Source: Volvox africanus | Lineage: Eukaryota > Chlorophyta > Chlorophyceae > Chlamydomonadales > Volvocaceae | DNA length: 64,000 nt | Assembly: GCA_030268105.1 (NCBI GenBank) | Contig: BSDZ01000086.1 | Location: 3,302,501-3,366,500, forward strand | Reading direction: 5' to 3' | In this document: positions 23,384 to 36,677 of the stretch, one piece after another | Numbering within the stretch: the first letter of the stretch is position 1 | Layout: every line of letters begins with the position of its first letter | Notes under the pieces: generated by a model | The model's input: the letters and a program-made list of their open reading frames with translations, nothing else | Database searches by the model: none | What the model was told of the DNA's origin: nothing | Program-made: the position numbers and the translations under genes

Positions 23384-23388
23384 TTACA
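23384..23388 (-). terminator. TGTAA polyadenylation signal of the CSPP1-like gene
   Basis: TTACA on the plus strand (TGTAA in the transcript) lies about 205 nt beyond the TAG at 23593. A second TTACA sits at 23349-23353. Confidence 0.5.
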
Positions 23389-23592
23389 TTATCAACTATA
23401 ATTGCAAGGATTAGGGGCTGCATCCCGCCGTAGCAGCTCCGGCAGGCGCGATGGTGAAACGATCACAAGAAGCCTCACCTGTTATGGTGTCACGCATCAG
23501 GTCCAAGCCTTGGCCCGGGGTTGAGCCATATGACGGTGGGCTCAACTCCCGGTGAGCCTTCCGTAATATGGCGACTCGGCCCCACAATCGGC

Positions 23593-26500
23593 CTAGCCAT
23601 CATCCACGGCTGTGCCTGCAGAAGCTGCGATGACATCGCCGGCGGCGCCGGTGATTCTGCCGCTGCTGCCACTATCGGCGCCGGGGGCATTGCCATCAGC
23701 CGGCGACGGAAGTCGCTGCTGCGCGCTTGGTCGGCGCCCCGCGCGCACCGGACGCTGTACGGGCATATCCGAGCTCTGGGAGTCGGCGGCGTCCGCAGTG
23801 CTGACGGCAGTGGCCATCCGCACAGACATAGCAGCCCCTGACGCACCGCTGCTATGGCCAACATTGCCGTTGTCATTGGGGCCTTGCTCCTGTGGCGTGG
23901 GAGCACCTGTACCCGTCGCTGATGATCCTCCTTCCGACAAGCTCGTGCGGAGCTCCTGGCTTATGGCTTCACTACTTAAAAGGGCGCGGTTTGCCTGCAC
24001 ACCACCTGCCTCCACTTCTGGCTCCGGCGTTGCCGCCGTTGCTGCCGCTGCTAATGTTCGTTGGGACAAAAGCGACCTGTAAGAAGCGATGCTGTCAGAG
24101 AAGAAGGACCGGGTCGCTGCCTTGCCCGCGACGGCGGTGCTGGCGGTGGTGCTGGCGGCGACGCTGCCGTTGCCAGCCAAGTAATCAACCGCGGCGCCTG
24201 GCGACATCATCTCAGTGTTACCCGGTAGCGAGGCCTCTGTCAACCGCCGACCCCGTACATCCGACCGGGATGCCACAGGCACATCCTCCGCCACATACTC
24301 CACGGTCGTACCTGTGCTACCGCTGCCGTCGTCACTGCCCAGTCCACGCAGAAGCTTTTCCTCATGTCCCCCCTGCAGCACTTTTTGCATACCTTCCAAG
24401 CTACGACGGGACACGTGACCCGACGGTCCCGTGACGGTCCTTGCCGCCACTGCAGCTGGCAGCGGTGCTACAGGCGGCAGCTCAGGCGGCGACTTGGGCT
24501 GCGACTGCAACGGGGCCGCGGAGGCAGCGCGCCCTCGCATTGACCGTTCCGTGGCTCCACCGCCGCCAAGCGGCCGTCCACTTCGAGCTCTGGCACCACC
24601 GGGCTGCGACTGCTGCGGACCCCGCGTCTGCTTCACAGGGCTTGGCAGGTGGTCTCCTCGAAGGATACCTGGCGATGGCGGCGGCTTAAGCGGCGGCTGC
24701 TTCCGAGGCCCCAGTGATGGTAATCCGATACCGCCGCCGCCGCCTCGGACATTCCCAGGAGATGCCGGAGGCCCTTGCTCTAGGCCGAAAAAGCTGTTGT
24801 AGCGGCTCTTGGGTGGCGAGTCGAAGCCGTAACCATACACGGACTGAATTCTTTGCGGCCCAAGACGATGCTGCGCGGCGCCCCCAGGGTTCATGCCAGG
24901 AGGCATTGGGATACCGCTGCGACGCGCACCGTTTGCGTTCCTGTTTAGTACTGGGCCCTGCAAACAGCAAGCAGCGGGCAAAGCCCGCGAGTTTTAGGAG
25001 AACAAAAACGCGGCATAAAAGCGCACGAATGGACAGATAAGAGAAAGTTCAACGCGGAGCTCGAGCATGGCGTCCATGAAGAATTTTAGGGCATCGGCAT
25101 CACCATACTCATCCATGCATGGCAAAAGAAGGCGCCCGGCACAGCTGTTACTTGGCACAAAGAAAACGTGACGATTGACAATAGAAATAAAGGTCCGGGA
25201 CTATAGTGGCGCCGGGTTGAATAATATAATTTGGGATGTACACTTCTACCTCGTAATGTAATATAACGGGGCGGGAAATGGAACAACGGGACGCCAGTCC
25301 AAAGTCCACGAAACCCCAACAGCATCCAGCTCAACCATTGTCCCCCAGTGCCATACCTGCAATGGTCCAAGGTCGCCGTATCCAAATCCACCGCCGAAAA
25401 AGCCTCCCGCAAACCCGTCGCCGCGGCCACCGCCACCGTCACCACCAACGCCGCCACGTGCAACCGGCGACAGCAAACCACTGCGCATGGCCCCATCCAA
25501 AAGTACAGGGTCGGTGCGCCCCCGCCGCAAGACCTCTGACGCAACCGGCTTCGGCAGGGGATCGGGGATGGAGTTTGTGGTCTTAGGTACAAGATGAGTG
25601 TCCACAATGACCGTCCCGATGCCCCACGATGCTAAGAAATCATCGCCGGGTACCGTGGCAGCTGCGCCGCCGCCGGCAAGAAGGGACCTGACACGTTGTA
25701 GCTCCCGCCAGGCCTCGTCGCGATCAGCCAGTGCTCGGTTAGCGTCAGTAGCCAGCTTCTCCATTGCCGCAGCTTGGCGGGCGAAGTCTTCCCGCATGCG
25801 GGACTGCTCTTCCTGCAGATGCAGGTGCACGTGCAGCACCCAGAAACCAACGGTGAGGTACGACAACATAAATAAAAGGGAAATAAATAAAAAGTCCAAC
25901 AATACGGAAAGAAGTAAGGCAAGGGAAAAGCAGGGTTAGATGTCCGACTTTCGAACGCCGGTGCAGTTAGAGGTAGATATTAGCTCTGCTGCAAAGCAAG
26001 CGCCATCGGTGCCGCTGCCGCGGGGATCTCCGCCCATACAGCTGTGCGGGAAAACCCTACAGGGGCGCACTGCCAACCCAAGCCTAAATTACCACTGCCC
26101 ATGGCCTCCACTGCCACTTGCGAAGTACGTTATGTTAGTTCTCTGTCCGTGCGACGGCGCGCTAGGCGGCCCAGCCGCCAGCAGCCAACCAACTGACCTG
26201 CAAGACCTGAAGAAGTGTCGTCACGTTGCCCCGGCCTCCGGCGGTGCCTGCAGCCCCGGTTGCGCCGTCGTGGCTGGCGGCACGGCCAATAAAGCCGGGC
26301 CCCGGAGATATCCCTCCGCCGGCCAGCTCTTCTGCGTCATGCCAAAGGGCAATCAGGCAAGTGTCCCGTTTCGTCTCTTGTGACTCGAATCCGTACTAAA
26401 GGATATGACCTCCATCATTTTTGTCTCTGTCTCGCTGTTGAAACCGTGATCAAGGAGTGAAAGCACGTCTCAAAGCTCCGCCCAGATGAGCATGCTTCCT

Positions 26501-29500
26501 TGGCATTCGTACGGCGTCTGGTATCCTGTCCCATTTGAACACTAATACCAAATGGATTGAATGTTGGGTCGTCATATGATTCCAAGGTTTCTGGCAATTT
26601 GCACCGCATACTCCTATGCGGCAGCCAGAATTGACTGCGATGAAAACGTGGCGGAACGTGTGCCTCTCAAAAGAGATCCCATCCGCAGTGTGCCTGTCAT
26701 TACCATCATAACAAGCAGTCAGACAGGGTGGCGTATGGCATTGCAACAGCGGTATTACCGCCAACTAGAACCCAACAGTAGCGAGACTCATCCTGTACAG
26801 ACCCTCCTGCCTATACTTCATTACACTATTGCGAGCAGCACATGCAAATACCCTTTCAAACAAACGCTCTTTCGTACGGCGTTATAGGCACACGCGGCCT
26901 ACCTTTTGGTGAAGCACCGTCGCCCATCCCAGTGCTTGGCCGACGGCCAAGAAGGCCCCGCCCGGGGGAGATCTGAGGCACCGCAGGCGGCGATGATAGC
27001 GGGGGGAGCGCCGCCGGCGGCGCCTTCGGTGCGTCAAGCCAGGAAGCGTCGATAATCTTGCCTTTTTTGCCATGACGGCGTGGCGGCAGCGGTGGCCGGC
27101 CAGCGTCTATGCCGCCACCGGAGCTCTCGTGCTGCTGGAGACGCTGATGTTGCTGCTGCGGAGACAGTTGCCCGCCAGCGCCAGGCGCTGCCGCCGGTGC
27201 ATTTCGGTTGAGTTCAACCTGGCGTTGCGCGGCCATATTATCCTGAAACGCCTGCGGGAAAGTCCGAGCGTCACCATATGCAACTCCTTACCTTATGCCA
27301 CTCAGGTGATATCATATTGCGCATGGCCCCCTTTCCTTGCCCTAAGCGTCGCAAGCTCCTGAACTAGACACAGTTCATGAAGGGCCTCTTACTGCGCTCG
27401 ATTCACCGTCACCACATAACATTCCAGAAGACCCGTTTGGAAACCAAACATTCAAACGCTAACTTGCAACTCCTCCGTATGGCTCATGCAATACTACAAC
27501 ACAAAAAAGAGCTTGCCAGATGCATGGACGTTCGGATCGTCTGCATGTGCCAGGGACCGCTTGGCTGCCCTTGAAGCAGTAGCGGAACGCTCCAGCGGTT
27601 ACCACACGCTCCCAACGCGCGCCATGGGGCAGTTCGCGCCGACTCCCTTGCCTTTAATGCTGCTATCGTACCTTAACTTCAGCCTCCTCCTTCTGTCGCT
27701 GCCGCTCAAGCTCCGCTCGTTCACGTGCCTGAACGACAACAGGTAACGATAGGCAATAGTGTGGTTCATATGATGACCTGGCTCGTCAGGCAGCACGCGA
27801 TGGCGCGCGGCACATCAGGCCGAGCAATCCGGCGAAAGGAACAAGGTCCACTCGACGTAACTATAAGGCATCGACATGACATGGTCGCCAGCGTCTCGAT
27901 CCCGGAGCCTCACGTCCCCCAAGGCTCCGTCTCTCCGCAATTTTACTCAAGTGCCGGATCCGGCGCCAAAGTCATATCTACCGTCGAGAGCTTCGTTCCT
28001 TTCTTCCCCCTCCCCATACCACCCCCTGCTAGTTCTCTCCCCCCTTCCCCTTCACCTGCCGCTCCCGCTTCTCCCGAATTTGCTCCTCCAGGTCCATCTG
28101 CAGCCGCTGCCGCGCCATCTCCTTCTGTCGCCGCTGTTCGTCTGAAGGCCCAGCGATCAGGTCATTCATGGCTGCCATGAAGCGCCGGTTGCCAGGGCTG
28201 ACTGGTGGGATGTGGCTGGGCGACAGCATCGGTGTGGGGCCCCCATCAAATGGAATGCCGCCGCCACCCGAGATAGCTCCGGAACCTGGGGCCCCCGGCG
28301 GCGGCAGAACCCCAAGACGCAGCGGCGTCAATGGGGGCCCTGGGACTTGGCCATGACTATGCGGCCCCAGGGCCCCCACGTCGCCACTAAAGGGCAACGG
28401 AATTATGCCGCCTCCTGCTCCCGGTCCGGGGAAGGCGCCCGCGCCACCATTTGGCAGCTCGACGGTGAGGCGTCCGACGGGGCCGGAGAAGGGGCCTAAA
28501 CAGGAAGGATGTGGGTTAACGCGAAATCGCGGAGGGGCGAGGCGAGTGGACGCACACCACATTAGCCAGGGAAAGGAGGAAGAAGACTAGAAAGTGGGGA
28601 AAGAGGTAGCTGGAGTGACCCAAGCTCTAGTTGGGCTTGATGAGATCCACCGTGAAGCAGCAGCTATAGCTACGCCAGTGATGGCGCCCCATTTGGTAAC
28701 GATCATTGAAGGGCGTCAGCATCTGCAAACCGGCCTAACTGGCTGCTCCGCCGTTCCCGCTATGTGCCGTATCCTTGGCTGTCCGTCTACCCGTAATGGC
28801 TCGCAATGTGACGTGGAGCCCGAGTCTACCTGCCATCCCTGAGCCTAGCTGGGGCGGTGGCATGCCCGGAGGCAGCCCGGGACCCAGGCCCCCGGGACCC
28901 ACGCCGTTTGGCGAGCCTGGTCCGCCACCTCGCTGCCGCAAATTTGCCACTGGTCTGCCGTACTCGTCACGAAGGGGTTCCCCACCACCACCGCGCCGGG
29001 CCGCCCGTGCCTCCGGGTCCCAGGGCTGCGGCGCTGCGGCCGCGCGCGCTTCCCATGCCGCGTCCTCGTCCCGCCGCCGCCGCGCCTCCGCCTCTTTTGC
29101 CTGCTTTTTGGCCCGAATCTGCTCCTCAAGCTCCCGCCGGTAGGCCTCTTTCCGCGCCTCTGCCTCCATGCGTGCAGCAACCCGCGGATCAACCCCCTCG
29201 GCCGAGTCAATTCCAGAACCAATCAACGGGCCGCCATAGACCTGTTGGGGCGGCTGCGATTCACCCAGGCCTGGCGCCGCTCCCATTCCCGTAGGTACTC
29301 CTCGCTGGCTCTGCGGCATCCCCATTCCCATCGGCTGCGGACCCATTATCTGCGGGTCGCGGCCCCCTGGAGGACAGGGCTGACCAATTTGCCAAGGCAG
29401 CTGACCCTGCAACGATGGCGGCCCAGCCGCCACCACCTGTGGTGGGCCCCCCCAAGGTGCCACTACGATAGTCCCATCATCCGGTTTGTTCTGCTGGGGC

Positions 29501-30386
29501 TGGTTGGGAGGCGGGGGGATAGTGCCAGGAATAGCAAACACCCGGCCAGGATAAAAGTTAGGGCTGTCTGGAAAGGTCTGGTTAAAAGTTTGCTCCGCGT
29601 CCGAAGCTTCAGAGGCCACAATTGGGGGAACACGCCCGCCACCACCGCCATTACCACCACCATTGCCGCCACCTAGGCCAGGAACCTGGCGTGGGTCAAA
29701 GACCTTTTTGTTGCGCTGGTCGTTGTAGACGTGATAGTTGGCGCGGCGGTTCCGCGCGTTGCTTGCTGCTGGCGGCTGGTTTTGCTGCTGTGGATGGTAC
29801 GGATGAGATGGCGCTTGTCCAGTGGGACTCGCCCGGGTCTGTTAAGGTAGCGACAAGACAGCCACGGCAGAAAATTCGCTAGTAGTGTTGGTTCATTATT
29901 CATCTCAAGCCCCCTGCTTCTGAGGAGTTACACGCTTCCAGTATCCACCCCAGCCAGTTGGTTACACAAACGCACCGGGAGACCAAGTGCAGCTCGTTCA
30001 CGCTCCAAGATGCGCGTATGTTCCTCTGCTTGGCGCGCTGCAGTATTAAATGTGGGAGTGATGCAACCGACGGGCGCACCATTAGCGGTTTTAAGGCCTG
30101 ATGGATTAAGACCAGATATACATGCAAATCAGCATACCTTCTAACTATCTTTTAATTTAGGTACCAAGAATGACCCAGTAAGCAAGGCCCTTAGTTGGGT
30201 CCCCTGCTTCGCTATCGACGAAAAGGAATACAACACAAGATTCCCACATCCATCTAAAATTTTGCAGTTTAAGTCTAGCTGTGTCTTACTGAGTTTAGCA
30301 AGTAAGTCCGCCTTTGAGGCCAAAGCGTCCTGCTCCTTGCCGCGGCCCCGGTTCCCTTTATTGCCATTTTTTGGTGCACCTGCCAA
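23593..30386 (-). CDS. Long coiled-coil, Pro/Gly-rich protein resembling CSPP1-type centrosome/cilium proteins
   Basis: Exons (minus order): 30386-30248, 30037-29976, 29838-28830, 28495-28056, 27728-27672, 27251-26903, 26331-26198, 25812-25357, 24957-23593. All eight junctions are GT-AG and phase-matched, total 1,336 residues. Charged helices occur at ~25-66, ~285-335 (RRELEEQIRAKKQAKEAEAR), ~530-590 (DLEEQIREKRERQ running on into later exons) and 731-775, separated by long Gly/Pro/Met-rich disordered stretches. The last 450 residues are Ser/Ala-rich. Repeated L-x-x-Q-I-x-x-K-K helices in a protein of this size recall CSPP1/CCDC66, microtubule-binding proteins of centrosomes and ciliary tips; that is inference from pattern, not alignment. 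The N-terminal exon has no ATG (the frame opens at a TTG), so a further 5' exon is likely. It is divergent from the pseudokinase gene. Confidence 0.8.
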
Positions 30387-30955
30387 TACGTCCGTTATGG
30401 GTTACTTGGGTACCTTTACCAGACCGTGACAGCTCACAACAAAGTCGTTTCTGCTGTGAACTCGAAAGCCTGACAGCACACCTCACCACTCTTCCCACCA
30501 TGCGATCCTTTCGATGGAGCTACGTACACCATAAATGCTATATGGGCGTGACGAGGCACGCCCCGTCAACAGGCGACATAACTGGATTTTTAAGCCGACA
30601 TAGCATGTTCCTCCTAAACGTCAAATTATCTATGTACGTACCATAACACACATGGTAAATGCAATTAGTACTGACTCGCATGCAAGCGTGGACCGGCTGT
30701 ACGGCGCATGAACCCAGAAACGTAACAACGTTATGATTATAGGCAGCAGGTATGTTTGAGACGCTACCGTCTAATGAATGGCTATGGTAGAGCGCGTGTA
30801 ATTATACAGATAAGAGTAGCAGCTGGACTCCTTACTTGAACTGCTTGCAATTAAGGTCCATCAATATTGGTTTCACTATTTTCCCCTTGTCATATATGCG
30901 CGTTCTGTGATGGGTGTTTTCTGTCGACTTAACAGTAGGGCCTGTCTGCGCACGA
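30387..30955. promoter_or_regulatory. Divergent intergenic region between the CSPP1-like gene and the pseudokinase gene
   Basis: Only about 570 bp separate the first supported codons of two genes transcribed away from each other, so both promoters (and any first exon of the minus-strand gene) must lie here. No specific binding site is recognised. Confidence 0.45.
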
Positions 30956-33773
30956 ATGCCCCCTTTCCTCTGTTGTTCAACTTCTTCCAAGTCGTTTCCT
31001 GTTTCGCCTGAGGAGAAAAAACATACACTTTGTTCACCTCATAAGAAGGTTTTGGATGGGTCAGCCGGCGATGTGCCCACCGAGGCTGCTCCCGGAGCTA
31101 AACAAATGTGCAAATATGAAACGTTGTTGGATGAGGCTCTACTTCCTGGACAATTGCCTGAACCCTCGGGGGACGCGGCTCCGCGTCGTAGCATTGATGG
31201 CGAGAAGAGGACCGGCGTGCCGTTGCTCGAAGACACGTTCTCCTGTAGCACACGATCCAGGTCTTATGTGGCAGTCGCTGTAAACATGGCTGAGGCACGG
31301 CACCCTTGTCCAGCAGAGCTGGCGCCAGCAGGTTCCACGACGAGTCTCACTAAACTACGCATCCCGGCCCACCTGCAGAGCAGCTCTACCTCGTTCGCTG
31401 ACGACTACCGTGACGGCGAGCAAGTTATGTCGTCCGCGTCTTTCAGCGACCTAGGCCACTATCTCTCGAGCGCCGGCAGCTTCCAAGGTTGTGGCCGCGG
31501 CTTAAGGCCCAGTAGCCACAGGGCGCCAAACCTTGGAAACGTTTGGTTGCTTATGGAGCCCCCTTTAGTACGCTCAGTTTCTCGGCGGTCCGGTCAAAGG
31601 CGGCTGTATAGGCAATTCCAGCTAGGGGATCCAGACGGGGCTGGCGCACCCTTCGTTACTGCAGAGCTTGTGCAGCAAGATGAAACAGCAGGCCAAGCGG
31701 TAGCAGGTGCAGCAATGGAGGCCAATGGAAGTAGCACACAGGTGGATGCTGAGTCGGTTGCATCAGCCATACAGCAGTCCTGTGCTGTACGGCGCGCTGC
31801 GTTGCAGCAGCTGCAGATGGAATTGGATGCTGCTGAGGCGCTGCCCTGTTGCCCGCTATTACTTATGCCATATCGCGTGTACGAGCATCCCGACGCAGTG
31901 CACGTCGTTTACGATAGCGCGGGCGAATATATGGACCTGAACACATTCTTGCGGGAGAAGGAACGGCTGCCGGAGACCTCATGTCGCAGCGTTATGAGGC
32001 AGCTGCTGCAGGTAGAGGCCTAGGGTGGGAGGGCTGGATTAAGGGTGCGGAATAGTTCGGTCAGAGTGGCATGGTTCTCTGGAAAGGGAAGTCGTCTTGG
32101 TCCAAGCACCTCCAAGTTTGAGTGCAACTATTTGGGTTTTGGGTCCTCGCAGGCTCTCTCTGTCCTGCATGAGCGCCGATGGGTGCATCGGAACATCAGC
32201 ACTGAGACTGTGTGGATTTCCGAGGCCCAGCTGGCCCAGACCCAGCAGTTGGCTCAAACTCAACCCCAGCTTCAGTCGGTGGCCCAGCCATTTCAGGGGC
32301 AGGAGGCGCTGGATGAAGTTGAGGTACTAAGCGAGGCGCTACCTTCTCCCAAACAGCTTTCAGCTGCAAAAGCATCCGTCGCAATCCATACACATGCCTT
32401 GCCGGCTTCTGACAGCGCTGGTGGAGACAGTCAAAGCAGGGCGAGGAGCAGTAGCCATCGCAGCCGACCCGTTGGGGGATGGCGCCCGGCAACTGAGGAC
32501 CCCCCATTGCCCGAGCCCACATCTTCCCTTCCAGCCTCGTTGCCACAGTCAAAGCGGGCATCCCACTCTGGCAGCAACGGCAGCAGCTGCAGTGGATCGA
32601 GTCGCGGGAGATGTCCGCCTTCGCAGCTCCAACGGCTCCCGCAAACGCAGCTGCACGTTAAGCTAGGGGGCTTGGCACTGGCACTCCGACCGGATGTTGA
32701 CCCAGACACAGGCCAGGACAAGCCGTTGCGGGAGTTGCTTGGCTGCGTATACCATTTAGCGCCAGAGGCCATCAGTGGCATGGGGTATGGTCGCCCGGCG
32801 GACGTATGGGCTTTGGGTGAGTAAGCAGAGTTAAGGCGGAGGGACCGTTAAGGAGCTACACCCCAGGCAGGAATGCGTAGGGATCGGGAAGTGCATGCAA
32901 TCTAATGTAGCTTTACTTGTCCATTGACAGTGTCTGCGATTGAATTGGGAATCGCACCCAAGCCCTGACTTCTGTATGTGCCAGAGCGGAAACCAAAAAT
33001 ATTCAGGTATTTGTTTTGCTTTGATCACCATTTGAGCCGTGCAGGACACGAAATTATCATACCTCTTACCGACTCGTCGCTTGAATGTGCGTCCTCCCAA
33101 TCCATATGTTTCCATCCGTTGACACGGACCGTTGGGCTCTCGTCATTCTAATGTTATCCGCCCAACCTGTCGCTCCCATCCGCCGTGCTGCACGTCCCAT
33201 GCTTGCGTGGTGCCGCACCTGTGCCAAACAGGTGTCCTTTTGTATATGTTGTTGACGGGGCGGTCGCCGTTCCCGGGTCAAAACGAGCTAGAGGTGATGA
33301 CCCGGGTGCTGCTTGCCGTGACCGCCATGGAGAGTGTCCCCGGGCCGCCGGGTCGCAGACCCAGTTCTCGCCACGATGGCCAGGCTCCACTCGGACCGGT
33401 CAGCCCTCTACCCGCCTTACAGCTACTGCCAGGCCAGACCGTTACAACGGATCCCCAGTTGGCATCAGGAACCATAGCACTTGTCTGCAAGCCAGACCAT
33501 GGACAGAGTGGCAGCAGTCTTCCCAGTCGCCACCAGCCCAGCAGCGAAGCCGTCATGAGTGACAGCGGCGCGGAAGCTGGCTCTAGCTGGGGAGTGCGGG
33601 AGCGGACGCCGCTTCAGGAGCTGGTGGTCCAGGCGGTTTTGGAGGCGCACGCGAGTGCGGCGTGCCGGGAGGTGCTGGCAGGTATGCTCGCGGCGGAGCC
33701 GAAGCAGAGGCTGACCGTGACAGAGCTGCTGCGGCTGCCATGGTTTGGCAGCTGGGGTGAAGGCGAGGTGTAA
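30956..33773 (+). CDS. Protein-kinase-fold protein lacking catalytic residues (pseudokinase)
   Basis: Exons 30956-32011, 32153-32816 and 33232-33773, phase-matched, 753 residues. The start is the first ATG in the open frame (MPPFLCCSTSSK, with a possible palmitoylated Cys pair). Residues 1-~230 are disordered. Kinase landmarks follow: beta4-beta5 and hinge at ~299-325 (MPYRVYEHPDAVHVVYD), catalytic loop VHRNISTETVWI at 363-374, KLGGLAL at 522-528, APE at 555-557, DVWALGVLLYMLLTGRSPF, and a closing EPKQRLTVTELLRLPWF. The usual HRD Asp is Asn366, the catalytic-loop Lys and Asn are Ser and Thr, and DFG is replaced by GGL (524-526). No glycine loop is evident. The fold residues are kept while all catalytic ones are gone. 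About 145 residues are inserted between the catalytic loop and the DFG position, and ~120 after helix F. The role is probably scaffold or allosteric regulator; the parent family resembles CAMK/SNF1-like kinases. Confidence 0.88.
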
Positions 33774-36677
33774 GTTGGGGTGATATAGGCCCGTGGGGAA
33801 ATGAGGCCAGGTCGATCGGACCACGATAAGGGCCAAACCTTTCTGGGGCAGGGTAATGAATGCGGCAGGGCTTCCAAGAGGTTATATAATTGGAAGAGGT
33901 TCTGCTGGACTAACATGCTATTGCATGGATATGTCAGAATGTACATTGCTATGCGACGTTGTCCAGTCATTTGTGTTTGAACGTTGTATTTATGATCACA
34001 CGGGAGTGCCAAGAGCTGTGACGGCAAATCTAGTTCTTGAAGTGATGGACTGCGCTGATCATTTTCGTTGAGCGGCCCGGAGAGGCACAGAGGTGGATTG
34101 CACCCTGCGCAAAGAGGTGCGTATCCTGGATCACAGTGTCAAGGTGTCGTCAAGAAATGTCTTGCATATTGGATAGTGATACTCACTAAACCGTCTGTTA
34201 ACCGTATAGACGCAAGCGCCAACGCCGAGTCCTTCTTGCTGACAGCTGCCAAGCACCTTCTGTTGGCCTTGACACTGTATTGCGCTCATGAAGGTCCTAC
34301 TGTGTCCCAGTATTGGTTATAAGGCAGGCAGACCTGCTGTGGCGGTGGGTGTGGGGCGATGGCAGCGTGCAGTCACAACCGAATATATGGTTTGCGGCTG
34401 AAGTATAACGGGAATGGAATTTCCTTAGAAACTCATTTTGGCCTTTGGGGCTTACGTTTGGGGATCACATTTTATTTATCAAATGTTGACGTGTTTGACC
34501 AATTCCTTCTTGCCTGGATATATTGTTAAGGAATGCTTTCCTGATGACACTTAGCTCCGTGGTCGTCAGGGAGTTGTTGATAATGCTTCCCGACACACTG
34601 GGAACTTCGGATAGCCCGCCCGCCCGCCAGCTTGATTATCACGCGCATGAACCGGGCATGTGTGCTGAGTGCCCTCGTATTGTCCACTTGTCGTGCATCG
34701 CTGCTTGATATCGTTCCTGCAAATCTTGCATAAAGGTGCTTATTGTACGGCGCATGCCTTAGTCGGCGATGCCTCGGCTGCCGTTTCACTGGGCGCATCA
34801 GGATCAGACCAAATGTATCGGTGCTTGGCCATTAGCCAAATACTTGTATCAGCTTGTCGTTAAATTGCTGTTTTCCAGGTACGAACGAACAAAAAAGACA
34901 GCATTTGCTCCTATAGACGCGCGGAAGTATGCCGAAGCTTGCACCGGTTTGAACTCATATTCATATTGCAATGAGATTACAACTAACCCCTCCGTTCCCC
35001 ACGGCCACGCCGTGAATCACTGCTGCCAAATGCGATACCGTCGTCGTCGTATGGAATGGACGAAGCCTACATTATTTACTAGCCCCGCTATAAAAGTTGT
35101 TTGTAAACGGCATATAAAGCATAATATGCATATGCGTGCCAGGTGCGCGCCCACTGCTCCGATTACTAGGGGTCAGCCATATCGCAATGGTATACCTGCC
35201 AAACATTCGTTGGAGTTTTAATGACTAGCAGCAGGTTCGAGATGTATGTATCCCCCAAAGGTGCATGAAACCTTTAAGAGGCATACTCGACTTGCTGTTT
35301 CCCAGGTCCCCAGGTGAGCTCGTAAATGCCCAGCGTACAAATCGCAGCGAGTAGAGCAAAACCTTGCAGAAAAGCAATTGATTGCATGAAACGATGAATG
35401 TATGAACTTTAATGCATCGATATCAGGTGCTGATGCTTTATGTAACGGTAACTAAACGTACAGTGTATTTAGCTGTAGCAGCGCCGCACACCACCAGCCA
35501 CGCATCACTCAGGCTATGGGTTCCAACTGGCAATGAAGACTCTTTTAGGCCCGTCAGCTTGCACAGCCTGCGGCCCGCGGCGGCCCCGTCCGCACCCTCG
35601 TCCACGTCTGGTAGCCCGTACACGGTAACCGGCAAACATGCAATTACGTGGGTGCACAACTTATCCGTTACCATACCAGTGGCAAAGTGAAACTAACTGC
35701 TCTTCCACAATTTACTTATCGCTTCAATGTCATCTGCTTATGTCTACGATAAGATGATACATGATTGATGATGACGGTCCTGTTGTTGTCATTTCCTGTT
35801 GATCATTTGTTGATATGATGATGGAAATCTCTACATCCACAAGCTTTTGCCCACCGGCCATAACCGGCCGGCTCGGCAGTTCTACGCGGGAACTTGGCCG
35901 CGCGGCACTACGCAGTGCGTACAAGGCACTATCCGGCAAACACATGGCAACGTTATAGACAGACAAATTATGTCGCTTTGTAAGTTACTGGGAATCGGTG
36001 ATGTACGGTGATTGCAATAATAACGCGCAGAGCCGATGAGAGTCGGTTTTCGTGACGCGGTTTGCGCGATAACAAAACTGCAATTTTGCAGTACGAGACG
36101 TTTGTGTCAAACTGTTCCAGGATCGCTTGTGGAAGGAATGGTTTTCCGCGTGCGCTGAGTGACAAAGTTTGTACGTAGCAACAAAGTTATCGAGCACCAT
36201 CTAACTACTCAAATGTGTAAAATGACACCCAAAAAATCTATGGGAAAATACAAATATCTAGCAAGGAATGGAAGGAGAAATTATCGGAACAAGTACTGCT
36301 ACCTGTAACCTGTACTGTTTTGTCGTACGTGCTTCGTTGCCCAAAACCAGGAGCTGATTTTCGACTCCACTAGCAATGGTAACGTGGTTGGTCCAGGAGA
36401 TTGTTGGCCCTTGCTCCTCAGGGAAATTTAGATAGGATCAGGGCAGCTTTTCGACCTCATCAGAGCAACTATTTAATATCAGCTTATGAATTTTCACAAT
36501 CATAATTATAAAATTGTACAATGCCTATAAGGATAGATCCCTTGCTATGCTCTCCTTTCCGGCCTTACACCTATTGAACCTATTATGTTTTCTTGGACGA
36601 CATTTCGCATGCTGAGCGTGGCTTATTCACATTTTGAAAAGAGGAAGGTGTTGGAATTCTTGCTGTGCAGACGGTAA
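33774..36677. other. Intergenic, no gene seen
   Basis: Short frames only, with no splice-supported exons. It is AT-richer than its flanks. A TGTAA at about 35103 is far from the pseudokinase stop, which itself overlaps the string GGTGTAAG at 33768-33775. Confidence 0.4.

Noticed and set aside
23612..24802. Plus-strand ORFs of 82-180 codons
   Set aside because: Shadows of the last exon of the CSPP1-like gene; composition mirrors the sense frame and no splice sites match.
28775..29676. Plus-strand ORFs opposite the Gly/Pro-rich exon
   Set aside because: Antisense shadows of the exon 28830-29838, which is confirmed by phase-matched junctions on both sides.
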